Below are positions 1 to 12,417 of a stretch of DNA of 64,000 nucleotides, piece by piece. The position numbers and the translations under genes are program-made. How positions within the stretch are numbered: position 1 is the first letter of the stretch; every line of letters starts with the position of its first letter. Under the pieces are notes generated by a model that saw only the letters and a list, made by a program, of their open reading frames with translations, did not search any database and was not told the DNA's origin. Source of the stretch: Stereum hirsutum FP-91666 SS1 (Eukaryota > Basidiomycota > Agaricomycetes > Russulales > Stereaceae); assembly GCF_000264905.1 (NCBI RefSeq), contig NW_006763134.1, positions 1,817,626-1,881,625 of the forward strand, given 5' to 3'.

Positions 1-3000
1 TGGAGGGGCAGTCAGTTGACTGTATCACGGGCTCCACGGATAGCGGGAACAATAGTTGGGTGGGCAGGTTGGATAGACGTGTGATGGAGGTCATGCATGG
101 ACGTGGACTCATATTTGGTAGCTCGCTCGTTCGTTCGTCTGTTATCGTATGCTTCGGTTCATCGCCATATTATTTCCTGCTGAATATTGTATTCTTTTTC
201 GCAGCTCCTCCTGCATTCGCCCGTCCGCTGCGCCCTCCCTTGCCTCCTCCTGTCTCTCCGACCGTTTCCCCCTCGATTGTGGTTCAACTTTTGCTCGTGA
301 TCATGGGCCCCAAGTACGGACATCCTTGCGGCAATTATGGTGGCAGATCCTTGTCTTGACTTGCGTAAGCTTCGTGAGTGTCGCACGAGTGTAGGGCAGT
401 GCGAGGTAGTGCGCTGCAGCCCGTCGAGTTCAGGATGAAGAACTCTCTTGATCCACCACCGCTGAGGGATCAAGAGGAAGAAGGTGTGGCCAGAGTTTGC
501 CCTCGGCGTCCGTTCAGTGAGTGAGTCGGCCTGTTGCGCTGAAATGATCGATAGCGATATATAGTGGGGGCTCGTGTGCCTTCGCTATGGGTCGCATCGC
601 ACCACACCTCACGGGAGGATGCGATAGACTATGGGATGCTAGTAGAGAGGGGTGTAGTGGCCCTGGATATGTGGTCATCACATGCCTCGTCTCGCCACTT
701 CCCATCCCAGCGCCACAGACTACTCGCGAGATGGGTGGGAATTCTGCAGATTTCGCAGAGAAATCATCGATGGAGAAGATAGACGATTGGTGACTTGGAT
801 GTCGGATGGACTGGCGGCGCGGTTTCTCTCACAGAGCTCATCTGGAGTGCCATTTTTCGCGACATTTGTTTGGGGTTTCTTTCGCGTTCATATCTCTCGT
901 GTTCCGGTGATGGAGAGCCTCCGAACAATCGTGTCGTAAATCTCATGGAGATACCCTACAATCCCTGTTTTGCAGGTGATTTTCCCGGAGTCGCGTCGCT
1001 TACGCAGCCCAGCAGCAGCGTGGATGCGTTTGGAGTTTGCTGGTGCCGTTTCGAAAAGACTCCAGCGCCCCTGAATTGACCACCTCTGAATGTGGTCTGG
1101 CAATACCACGAGATATACGCAGTCGGCATTTTGGTTTATTTACGAACTGGGGTCGGAATCTCGACGTTGCAGGGGTGGATAGGTGTCCCGCCACATCTGA
1201 TTTTCCCGAGAAAGTGTGGCGTCCGCATTGTCTGCCTCTCAAGCGACCAGCGACCAGCTTCCCAGTCCCAATGATTGCCTGGAGCTACCGCTCCTTCCAA
1301 ACATTTCCGAGCCAAAGACACAAGCCCGGTTCATAGGATCGTTAGCCTACCATTCTATGGCAACAGCGACGAGTGTTGTGTCTCCCCTTCAACCTCACAA
1401 AGCACTCGTCTTACTCATCGAACTCACACCTTTGGCGTCCCTGTACAGGCTCTCAGCCAACCTGGGCGCCTTGTCTTCCCGAAAAGAAAAGCACTGTAGT
1501 TGAACTTCGCACCTGAAGCCGTCGGCACAGTCGCCACGTTCCTATTCGCATTCCGAATTGCTTGCTCGTCGACAAGGTGGCGTTCCCTGCTCCCCAACTT
1601 TCACGCCACCTCTGTTTGCGTGATCTCTCACCTAAGTGGGGTTTCTACTTATTTTCTCTACGTGGGTGTTGAAGCGCTGCATATTAACCTAGGTACGCAA
1701 CCGATCTCTACTCCTGCTTGCGTCGATTGTGGCGTTTAGGCGGTGGTGTCTAATGCAGCAATCCTCAGCGTTTTTCGTCACGCCTTCGGCCATAGGAGAA
1801 GTTCGTTCGAAGTCGGAAGGTAGAAGATCACGTCCTGGAGATCCACACCTCTCTCTCTCTTAGTATTTTAGTAAGTTTTTCTGGACACCATTTCGATATA
1901 TTCTGAAAACTGACGCAACACAGCTTCTGAAGTTGGCAGGGCCCCGCGCACCCTCAACTCCCAATTTCCGATGAGCTGAGGATCGAGGCTGGCGAGGCTG
2001 TTTCCTTGGGTGTTGGGCGATCCTCTCCAGCACGGTTGGCATGCGTCCTCATTCCCCTCCATGTCCTCTCCGTTCTGGAGGCTATGATGTCGCGGTAGGA
2101 CTGAGGGTCGTAGTGCTATGCGTGCTCTAACAACGACAATAGGCTCAAATTCGTACGTCATGACCTTCTCCTTACCAACATCACTCGAAGGGCACAGCCA
2201 CTCTCGAAGTACGTGCCTCCACCACTGCGAAATGAACCTGGCCACCAACCCGCTTGCTTTGACCAATTCGCCACATGTCTAATCAAAGCCCGCCGTGTTG
2301 TTCAATAGCCACGTATCCACCGCTATATGCAGAGGTATCTTCCTCGTCCGTTCATGGTCCTATGCTCGCAATATGATATGTACTCCATGCTTGTCGCCTG
2401 CTATCAAGCGTACCATGCTCCTCATGGAGTCGAGCCTAGATCATCAGTTGGACATCGAACGACGAAGCAGTTCTTCAGTTGGCCGCACGTCCCCCGATGA
2501 TTGGTTCTCTATTCGCGTTGGAATCAATCGAGGAACGAAAGCTTATTCGCCGGTGCGATAGACCTTCAGCATATGAAGTGTCAGATTTGATGGTGAGCCA
2601 GCTTCTGGCCCTCGACTCTCCAACGGAGACGGACATTGCTGACGAATACCTATATACCGCCTAGGAAACTCCATCTTCAACGGAAAGCCGAGATCTCTTT
2701 TACCCAGAGGGTGGCCGCCTACCGAGTCTTGTTCGCCCATTGGTTTACCCCGCTGATTCAATGCCACCGATCTGTCGAACGCTAACTACGCGTGACAAGG
2801 TCAAGCACTTCTATCCTTCTCTCAGACAGGTGAAATACAGATTTATGCCCGGTACGCTTATCTCCGTTTTCCAAAGGGATTTGTTCCTCACTGGCGTTCC
2901 TCCCTAGAGAAGAAGTATCTCGGCCTAGGTCTATAGTTCACGCCACAGAAAGGTACAATGTTCATCATGTCGGACTCCGAAAGAATCCCCGTCCCTGCTC

Positions 3001-6000
3001 ACTTGCTCCGTCAATCGCGCTTTCTATCCTGTTCACCGAAGACCCCTACATCGACGCGTCCTACTTGTTGAAATGGGCAAATGTCCCTAACGGGCGTCAA
3101 GTTCGAGGCCACAGTGGCACTACGGTCAAACCTTCATGAAGCTTCATTCCTCCCCGAAGTGAAGTCGTTACCGGTACCGAAGGTTCAGGACTATCTACGA
3201 CGAACTGGTATGCCATACATCATTCGCCTCGTTAATATCCGTGGTCGACGTTCTTCTTCTCCATCGGCTTCGAACCCAACCCATCTTCGTTTTTCGTCCT
3301 GCAGAGGTCGCCGCGCTTATCCAATTCTTGCATTGATCCTTTCATACTTCTAGGCTTCTAAGCTTCGGGTTCCTCATCTGACAGGACAGTGAGAGGTAGT
3401 CCATGCTAGCTCTTGATTGGAGCCGGTCACCTCTGGCAGTGAAAGATCATACGTGGCTTCACGGGGACGGTTCTCTATGGGAATCAGAGAATGGAAGTCA
3501 TTCATTTTCTATTCTCGGGCGTCACTGTCGGTGGGTCGGGAGCGAGTCCTGGTAAGTTTGACTTGCCGTCTCCTTGATTTGAAACACTTGCAACTTGCGA
3601 AGCAACAGAACTCAAAACCTTGGTTCATTGACAGATGACTGCCATTCCGGACGCTCTGGCTTGTTAAAGGAACCCGGCTTGCTGCGTCGAAGGCGTCGGG
3701 TTTCTACACGGCAAGGCACTTGGCATATTCAAGATTCATTGCCCGTTTACGAATTGTCGGTCTTCACCGAGCTTCAGATGCACCGTTGCGCGGCGGTATA
3801 ACGCACCCGACGGTGGATGCTCAAGCCATGCTTCGTTGAGCTCCTCTACGACTATCCCGCTCACGGCCCTCGGGTCCTATATCATGATAGTCTAAATCCT
3901 ATTCCCGTCGCGTTCACTCTCACAGAGACCTCGTTCTACAGCTCAGCTCCCTGCCTTGACAGCTCCAGTACAGTTATCTGGACTCAGGTTATAGTACTAC
4001 TCGCAATTGCAAGTAGAGACGCAGGATGTAAGGCGCACAGCTTATGAATGCATACGGAACAACGCTTCATCTCAACCCTGTTTGTCTGATACACTCATAA
4101 CGAATGTCCTTCTCATTTCTTCCTGACTAATGTGACGCTTAGTCTGGTTGAGCACCAGAGCTTCATCCAATCATATATTCAACTACAACTCAAAATCATG
4201 TGCATCACAGCTTTGGAGGTGAAGATTCGTCCCCGTATAGGCATCGTTGTCTTCGGATAACGGCATCATGCAGTTCCTGGGCACTCTTCCTCGTAGACTT
4301 CCTTCGGCCCCAATCAAAGTCCCCCTTCTAATACTTATGAAGTTGCTTCAGGTCCTCACTAGAAGAGTCTTGTTAGCGTTGTAGTGCACAAGCTACAACG
4401 TCGGTAAGCCACTGATTAGCTAGCCCGCTGCATGCGAATTCGTCACAGTGTGTATGTGGCGCTCAGGGCCATTGGCGCATGATGAAGAATGGAGAGAATA
4501 ATATTTCCTATCAGACGCGCATGATACCCAGAACTTAGCTGGCTTTCAAGCATTGCAGAGACTCGGGTCGGTCGGTGTGCTTGTGTTGTGGAGTCCGGCG
4601 ACGAACGTTTGAACGACTCGGACGCAAATCGCTTCGGGCTTTTGCTTCCGGCTTTTTGCTTCCGCTTGTCACTGACCATTCCTGAAGCAGGATACTGAAA
4701 GGATGTATATATATTCATTGCGAGCTCGTCACAGAGTGACTCCACCCGTTCTGAATTTATTTCCAGTCTAATTCAGTGCGGTTACTATCCCAAATAAAGA
4801 CGAAGCACAAAAATAAACCTCTGCATCAGTGCGCACTGCGCCTCCAGATGGGGTCATGTGCCATGTGCAATGCGTCGAGCTTAACGTCTAAAGCACGTTC
4901 ATGTGAGTCTCTATTCTTATACGTTTCAGCACACAGCGCGCATATGCTCACGTAGAGGGAAAATTCCGTTCCATCCAAACGAAGAATGCGATTGTGGGGT
5001 GAACGCAGGCATGCTCATCAGAGATTTTTCGACTCGATTATTTCCGCCACTGAGGGCGTTCGCCTTCACGGTACGTCCGTGTCTTCCAATAATGTTGTAC
5101 ATGCTCAGATTCTGAGACGAGATTGTATACCAGGCCATAGTAACACCAACTCCCAGCTAATTGCAAGCGTTACCGTCGTCGAGACACCGTTCCGAATAGA
5201 GGCTTCGGTGTGTCGTCTCTGTTTCTATCACACCTTGAGGACCATAACATATAGTGTGAGTATTTCATGCATTTTTAGGGATACACTTGCACGCGCGAGT
5301 TGCCAAGTCCTCTCTCTCAGGCTTTTCTGTTGCAGGGTGCAACGGTTGTCTGAAATTAACTTTCCCCTCTAACGAAGGAATACGAAAGCACATATGTCGG
5401 AACCAAGTTGTTCTGGAGCTTTCTGCTTGCGACAACGAAGCCAGCGATACGTGAGTCGCACGACGACAGCTCGGGGTCATACGAGAGGACCAGTTGGCGA
5501 AGACCGCGACGCGCTTGTTTCGAGAAAGCGCTCTCAGAGATTTTATTCTCGCTCGTGTATATGAGTGGAATGCATCAGGTGTTTTCACACAGCCTGCGGA
5601 GAAGGAGAAGTGTTCTTCCTGAATTCTGTATGTGAGCTGAGCCACGAGTGGATCCGGAGCCAGCGACCACAAGCCCGTCTGTCTATGTTTATAAAATATG
5701 TACTGGTCACAGTAGCTGGTCAGAAAGTTTCTCTGAGGCCCATCATACCCGAGCCACAACGATCGTCTAAGTACAACGTGTTCCCTACTTGAGAGTCCGA
5801 CGCCACGCCTAGTGCAGCGCGCTCGGCTGAAGGGGTGTGGTGTGAGAGCCAAGCCTAGAGAGCGGGCTGCACATTCCATCATGGGGAAAGCGCTAGTGTC
5901 GAGTAAATTCTGAGGAGGATCGATTTCGGAGTGCTTTGAACGACTCCGAGAGGGCGAATGAAGAGGGCGTGGGAGTGAATCCTTGGAAGTGGGGCGCACA

Positions 6001-9000
6001 TTCTTCATGGGGAGAGTGGCGAGTCGGAGTACTAGTAGGATTGATTCTAGTTCATAGTCAGGGTATCATAGTACTCGAGACGACTCAAAGTAGAGTCTGG
6101 ACGAGGTCCGGGATTGAAGCTCAACAGATGAGTGGGCGGACGGTGTTCAGAATGCAAAATTTAGAGTGGTGGGAATGGTGGCATTAACGCTGGGAGTAAC
6201 TAAAGAGGGATGATCCTGAACGTTCAAAGGGAGTGTGTGGCGCGGGAAGGGCAAAGAGGGAAGAAGGGTTATGGCCCGAGGCGTTTCTGTGCGACGGTGG
6301 ACTCGGAGTGTCACTGTATCATCGCTGACATGGTCGCCTCGGAACATTGACTTTGAAACATTGCATTAAAGTACGGCCTTGAAGACTCGGGTTGACGGGG
6401 AAATGGACCAGAACTCCGAGGCGTTAGCTAGGCGTTGAAGTGTTATTATGGTTTGATAAAATGGGACAAAATAGAATAATGCGTAGGGAGGGAGCTCGGA
6501 GGGAGCGGTGGTGGGGGTTTGCATGTATAACTAGTGTTCACAAATTGGAGGGTGGTCTGCATCGATGTACACGCTCACTGTAGAAACTCCTAAGGTCTCT
6601 TCACCATCGAACTTGATGCCTCTCTAGTCGCAACCTTCAAAACCCTATAAATCTCAATGATGATCGTTCGGGCACTTGTAACGAGCGGTAGAGTGCCATG
6701 TACCAAGTGTGTACTCGGGCATGAAGGCCAAACGCAGTCCTGATCCTCGGAGTGTAATGGTGGTGGCGCTGCAGGTATTACTCGACTGCTCGTGCGCTGC
6801 TGCCCGACGTCGACTTTTGCTTTGAAACCTAAACGACAAATAATCGTAATTCCTTTCAGCGCACGTCTAACCACGGGAGCGGGTGGCGAAATAAATATTA
6901 TAATTACTAGATGCTCATTTCCATCAATTGTGTGATCCATGTGCTCAGTATGGTGCGAGACTCGAGTCACAGTCTGCTCGTGCTTAGAGCGATGGTGAGG
7001 ACGATAGAAGACGGCGGCGCGATGGCCGAAGGCGCCCAGCTCGCCTCGCCGATTCATGGTGGAATTCGTGCACGCTGCTTCTCTATCGACCATCGCTATC
7101 GCTCGTCGGCTCGGAACATAGGGTTCGAAGCGTCTGAACTTTACGAGCAGGAGAGAAGGCGCCGCCGCGCGGCGGTGTATGACTCCAGTGCTCATCAAGT
7201 GCTCATCGACGAAAACACCGATGGACCAGCCTCAATCTGAAGTCCAGAAACAATGCAAGGACGGCGGTGGGCGCGGCGAGGCAGAGGGTGCCAGTGTGCC
7301 AGTGTTAACCATACATGGCGACAACGTACTGCGAGTGCCACCCTCGCTTTGCCTATCGTCCGAGACACGGAGTGGCTCAGGCCGAGGCTTGAGAGAGAAC
7401 ATCGAAGCCCGAGTGCCACTGCGAACAAATCCGTATTGAGAACAACTGCAACACGCATTCGCACTGGAGGGGTATAGCTTGCTCGCTCTCTCCCTTGCCG
7501 GACCACCCAGACCTGCGCGGAGGTGTAAATGTTTTTGATTTCGATGAGTTATGAAAGGAACTGCGCTCTGGTACTAGACCGCTGAGGACCGCATTTTAGT
7601 ATGGTCGTCAGCGCGACTGGCCCGGGTTTCTATGCTCACTAGCATAGCCTCCTCTACGTAGTAGCTGGGGCTATGCCAGTGTAGTGTGTACATAATATTC
7701 ACAAAATCGTAGAATTTGTTTTGGAGTACTGCAGCGGTTTCCGCGTCAGCCCACGGGTGGCGCCAGTGGTAGACCATTGTTCTGCTTCAGCTTCAGCGAA
7801 TCAGCGTGGAGTTAGCAGTCCTCCGTGGAGTTGGCCTCATATCGCGATTAATTGATTTGTAGCGCATGTGGGCCCCAAACACGACTCTCGCACATGCCCA
7901 TCGTTCTATCGTCCCATCGTCCCATCACAACATCACAGTATCCGTGCAAAGTTCTCTCCATTTCTCAGAAATAGAACCTGAGCCGCCTCGTTTTGATTAA
8001 TATTCATGCGAGCCTTCTATCCACACAAATATCGGCGGGTCATACCCGCCGTGTGGCATGGATGTAACTTTGCCCGCGGCGATGTGTGGCGACGCATCAA
8101 ACCTCGACATGAATAAGTACTGTGTGGCACCTCGAGTCTTCTCGGACGAGGAGGGGTGCCAGCACCCAGTGTAAGACCCCGAAGGCGGGTAAGTACCCGC
8201 GCCAGCCCCGTTCCGAATGTCCGAGCTTCGAGCTTCACCATCTCACTTCGAGTCTTCGAGAGGCTGGTCGGTGAACGATAGGATGGTCTTTCTGGCAAAC
8301 GAAACCGGGTTCAATACACCCGGGTGCATTCGTCCTTCGTCCTTCGTCTTTGCGGACGGAGTCGACACGAGGCGACCTTGGTATGAGTCTTGAATGCTGT
8401 TGAGCGCTTGTAGAATAGGAGCATCACCGGAAGTCGGACGAGCTAGTGGTATTGTGGGTTAGCGCGGACTTGGGATTCGAGACCTTCAAGCTTGGGTGTA
8501 CTCGTACCCGTGTGCGTTGTGCATGCATATGTGCTCGGGCTCATTGGTTCAACGCGCGTTCGCTGGTATCGCATCATCGCGGTATCGCGGTATCGCAGCG
8601 ACACGTCAGCGCATGGACGCATCAGCGCATCAACCCAGAACCGCATCAGAGAACCGAGAAAGGAGAGGATCCTCGCTCAATGCTCCAACGTTTGCTCGCA
8701 CAGACCACCCAATCCGGTCATATGAAGACGAATGATTCCACTTTTTTCCCAGAGAGTTCCACGCAAGATGATAGGGGGCAGTGGGTGGAGACTCAAGAGT
8801 GACTCGCGCTGGAGAATACGAAGCGAAGGCCATGGGGCGCGAGCCTATGGGCGTGTGTCCGGCCTGGGAAAATGAGTATGCGCGATACTGTGTAGAGTTT
8901 CGTTCCATCATGCGGACAATCACATTTCGTATCTCGCTTACGGGCAAAGTATTGGAACGAAACGAAAACCACTCGAAAGAAGAACAATCAATAGAAAAAA

Positions 9001-9770
9001 GAAACGGCAAGAACTCGGGAACCCTTCTAGCCCAAGGAACAGAAACAGAAAAAAGAAACCACACGGACCATGGCTGTCCATCGATATCATGTCGTGCCGT
9101 CTCCCCTCCCCAGCAATCATCGTTTCCAGGTGGGGTGCCAGCACCTCACAGCTAAGCAAGTAGGGATTCTTTCCAAAAGCGGTAACCATTGAAAGAGAGA
9201 AGCGAGCGGTCTTTCGTCAGCGGGGACACACGGGACGTTTTGCGCCGGCCAACGAGAAACCCCGTAATAATAAAATACGCGATGCGGAATTTACCGACGG
9301 ATTGAGCGATAAGATGGTTACAGACGGATAGGCGCTGAAGATCGAAGAACGCATGCATGTTTATGGGGTCCAGGCGTTCTCTCTGCATCTCTCTCCCTCT
9401 GGTGTGACTGGGATACTGGGCTTTCGAGCGTTTGTGTGACACGTCCCGTTTCTGTGCAAGTGCCTGCGTGAGGCTGCGTCAATCACGACAGGAGGCATTG
9501 TGAATGTTGGTGAGTGCCGTGCTTAAACGACTAAATCCTCGTGGTCGAGGGCAAAGCAAAGAGGGATAACTTTGCCAACTTCGCTTTGCCTGTAGCGCAG
9601 GAGGGCGTAAAGTGGGGATGGCGGACTCACACTGCCATGTAGGGAACAACTGACAGGGGCGGAGGACCTGAGCAGATCCGGAGACTAGCCGGGAGATGCG
9701 GCGAGAGCCCGATGCGCGATCTGGGGGATTCCGAGAGGACGGCTAGGTAAGTGTCTGTCCCGGATTGCTT
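1..9770. other. Gene-poor stretch, no gene recognised
   Basis: I find no open frame that resembles a known family on either strand, and no chain of exons with consistent splice phases. The longest open frames are on the minus strand at 5265-6008 (247 codons) and 6590-7198 (202 codons). Both are rich in Arg/Ser/His with no domain, and they read like chance frames or decayed sequence. A few stretches (for example 3417-3650, with a GTAAGT donor and a TTGACAG acceptor) could be remnants of an old spliced gene. There is no recognisable reverse transcriptase, integrase or transposase motif, no long terminal repeat, and no tRNA or rRNA. Confidence 0.5.
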
Positions 9771-9777
9771 CCGGGGA

Positions 9778-9783
9778 TATAAA
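9778..9783 (+). promoter_or_regulatory. TATA box of HMG-like gene 1
   Basis: TATAAA lies 128 bp upstream of the chosen ATG at 9906. The in-frame ATG at 9783 overlaps the end of this box, so it should lie upstream of the transcription start and was not used as the start codon. Confidence 0.5.
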
Positions 9784-9905
9784 TGAAAGTCTGTTTCCGC
9801 CGTCATGTCCTCTTCCCAGCTCTCCTGCTATCCATCCCCTCCGCTCTCCTCCTCCACACCAACTTCGCCTCCTCCTCCTCACCGTCGTCCCCACTCCCCA
9901 ACAAC

Positions 9906-12417
9906 ATGGCCGCCAAACGCAAAGAACCCGACTCCCCGGACTCGCAGACGTCGGAGACTAGTAAGAGGCCGCGCTTGCAACGTGAGTCCTCCCGTCCTCT
10001 CACTTGTTCGCTCTCTGACATCGATCGTCCACAGCGGCCACCTCCACCACCACCATCGCCATCGCCACCGCCACCGCATCTGCCACCTCCTCCTCCTCCT
10101 CCTCCTCCTCCTCCTCCTCCTCCACCTTCGTCGCCACCGCCACCTCCCCATCTGGCTCCTCTTCGCCAGTCTCATCGACAAGCACGCTTGATACCAGAAA
10201 CATTACCAACTCAGTAAACACCAATAGTCCGGATAGCACATCATCTCCCATTCCCGCTCCCAGCCCCACCCATTCCACTGCCGTCGACCCGCCCGCGCCC
10301 CCGCCCGCTATCCCAAGCGGCGTATCCATCCTCTCCCCCACCCAGCTCTCCCCGGGGCAGGTCCTCGTCGGCAACGGTCCTAACTCTTCCCAGCTTTTTC
10401 GGAGATCCTTCGCTTCTTCAAATCTCCACAAAATAGCCGTGCGTAGCATGGGAGGCTGGAATTTCAACTCGATGACCTTCGGATCCTTGATGTGGCGTCG
10501 TCTCCCACCCGAGGTCCGCGATGAATGGTCGAGAGCGTGGTACGGCGGCCCCAGCAAGAAACCATCAAAGTTGACTGCATCTAGAATCCGTGAGATCTGG
10601 GTGAATCGTCGGCTCGCTGCCCTCGCCGATGCCGTGATAGCAAACCTTCATATACCACTCGAGCACCTCGAAGGACACCTCCGTCATGCGCTTGAAGAGT
10701 TCGACGCCTTGGACCCTCCTCCCACCATCCTCATCGGCAACACTGAGAATATGGAGAAGAAGAAGAAGAAGCAAGCGTCCGGGTTTAGTGAGGGAGAGGA
10801 GGAGGAGGAGGAGGAGGAGGAGGAGGAGGAGGAGGAGGACGTGTTTCACGCCTACGATCCCAAGGCGGAGGAGGAGGCGAAGGAGGCGAAGGAGGCGAAG
10901 AAGCAGAAAACCAAGCCCAAGCGCTCTGCTCCTAATGTTCAATCTCCCAACCCTCCTGCTGGCTCGACTTCCGCATCCACCGCGCTTGCCGCCGCCTCTA
11001 CCTCCACCTCCACTTCCCCCGCCTCCACCTCCCCCGCCTCCACCTCCCCCGCCTCCACCTCCACCTCCACTTCCTCCGCCCCTGCATCCACCTCCACCTC
11101 CCCCGCCCCACCTGTACGTATTTCCTTTCTTCTTCCCTCTCCTCTCCTTTTCTTTCTCTCATCTTCGCCCCTGCTTCTCGTCTCGTCGATGATCCGTATA
11201 CTGACATGTTCTTTTTCTCTCAACAGCCTCCCGCGTACACGTCTTCGACATTTGTCTTTGACTCAACGCTCGCTCTTATCGATGATGCCACAGCAAAGGC
11301 GATCGTGAAGAGCAAGAGCAAGAGCAAGAGCAAGAGCAAGAGCAAGAGCAAGAGCAAGCCCCAGCCCCTCCCCCAGTCCCCCGAGTCTTCACAGGCCGGA
11401 CCATCGAATGCTCCCGCCAACACCAACAACGCCGTCAGCGCTTCTTCACAACAGCCTGCACTCCACACCGGACGTCGTATCCGGATTCAACGCGTGCAGG
11501 CAACTCCGGTCACGATGCCCACACCCATCGTGTCGTCGTCCTCGGCAGGTTCCCGAGCGACGATCCCAACACGCCCTCTATCCCCCCCGTCGACGCATCG
11601 TCAGCCCTCCTACCCTTCAGCGTCCGACACCTTCACGACAGAGCCTTGTGCTCCCTTTCCCCAACGACTTGCCAACACGGACTTCACTCCCCGCTACGCT
11701 AATCGGCTTGTTGCGTCGCGCGAGATCAGTCCCGCTACGGGCATGATGGGCATGATGGACATGGGTCCGTATGAGGGATATAGGTCGTCGACGGCAGGCT
11801 CGACGTCGGGGTCGCCAGGGATGTTTGACTATTCCTCGTCGGAGGAGAGTCGGTGGACGCCTGCGTCGTCTGCTTCGCCAATGCTTCCGCCTGGGTATAT
11901 CCACTACCCCATGCCCGTCTACGCCTCCGAGTACGCCCACATCTCTTCTTCTGAGCACTGTCAGCCCGAGCCCTACGACTCCCAGCCTCAGGACCAGTAT
12001 CAGTACATCGCCCTGCCTCAGCGCTCGTTGACGTCAAACCACATGAACAGCCCGGCGTCGTTCCACACCACCCACAGCCTGAACACGCAGCAGGGGAACG
12101 TCGCGAACGTAGACGCAGCGCAGTGGAACGCGGCCCCGGACGTGAACGCGTACGATTCGGTCGCGCCGGGTGAGTGGCCCGCGACGTCGCAGGGGAATGT
12201 TGGGTCGTACTACGACGATGGCCTCAATGGGGCTTCGTCGTCGTTGGCGTTGCCGTCGGTGGGAACGACGGGGTATGAGGAGATGGTGCCGATGCAGGTG
12301 CCGCTTGGGCAGCAGCAGCAGGTGTACGGCGGGCAGGGGGAGGCGTACCAGGCGCAACAGCCGTTCTACCCTGCGCCCGAGTTCGATTTCGGGGGCGTTG
12401 AAGGGTATGAGGCGTAG
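9906..12417 (+). CDS. HMG-box-like, low-complexity nuclear protein (paralogue 1)
   Basis: Three exons, 9906-9981, 10035-11113 and 11227-12417, give 781 residues; both introns (53 and 113 nt) have GT-AG ends and keep the frame. The start MAAKRK followed by a KRPR basic patch looks like a nuclear signal and matches the start of the paralogue at 24.8 kb, whose first intron has the same phase. Around residues 140-250 lies a Trp-rich helical region (SLMWRRLPPEVRDEW, then WVNRRLAALADAV). I read it tentatively as a degenerate HMG box, a DNA-binding fold. The rest is low complexity: poly-Ser, an acidic Glu run near residue 280, KEAKEAK, SPAST repeats, an (SK) dipeptide run near residue 415, and a Ser/Tyr/Gln-rich tail ending in an acidic-aromatic motif shared with the paralogue. 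A transcription regulator is plausible but inferred. Confidence 0.72.
10086..10125 (+). repeat. (TCC)n trinucleotide run coding poly-Ser
   Basis: About 12 uninterrupted TCC triplets sit in exon 2 of HMG-like gene 1. In the gene frame they encode Ser. Confidence 0.85.
10796..10839 (+). repeat. (GAG)n trinucleotide run coding poly-Glu
   Basis: About 14 GAG triplets in exon 2 of HMG-like gene 1 encode a run of glutamates following a Lys-rich patch. Confidence 0.85.
11020..11064 (+). repeat. 15-bp minisatellite, 3 units
   Basis: Three perfect units of GCCTCCACCTCCCCC encode the pentapeptide ASTSP, embedded in a longer Ser/Thr/Pro/Ala stretch of HMG-like gene 1. Confidence 0.85.
11308..11357 (+). 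repeat. (AGCAAG)n hexamer repeat coding an Ser-Lys run
   Basis: About eight AGCAAG units near the start of exon 3 of HMG-like gene 1 encode alternating Ser and Lys, a highly basic segment. Confidence 0.85.

Noticed and set aside
5265..6008. 247-codon minus-strand open frame
   Set aside because: No domain, composition of a random frame, no splice-consistent neighbours. Kept only as a mention.
8290..8350. Possible tRNA from GGGTTCAATACACCC
   Set aside because: No cloverleaf arms or A box in the expected place. No other tRNA gene could be supported in the window.
9783..9905. Upstream in-frame ATG giving HMG-like gene 1 a signal-peptide-like start
   Set aside because: It overlaps the TATA box, and the paralogue supports the MAAKRK start.
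10000..10557. Antisense open frame with poly-Glu and Val/Ala runs
   Set aside because: Shadow of the triplet repeats in exon 2 of HMG-like gene 1.
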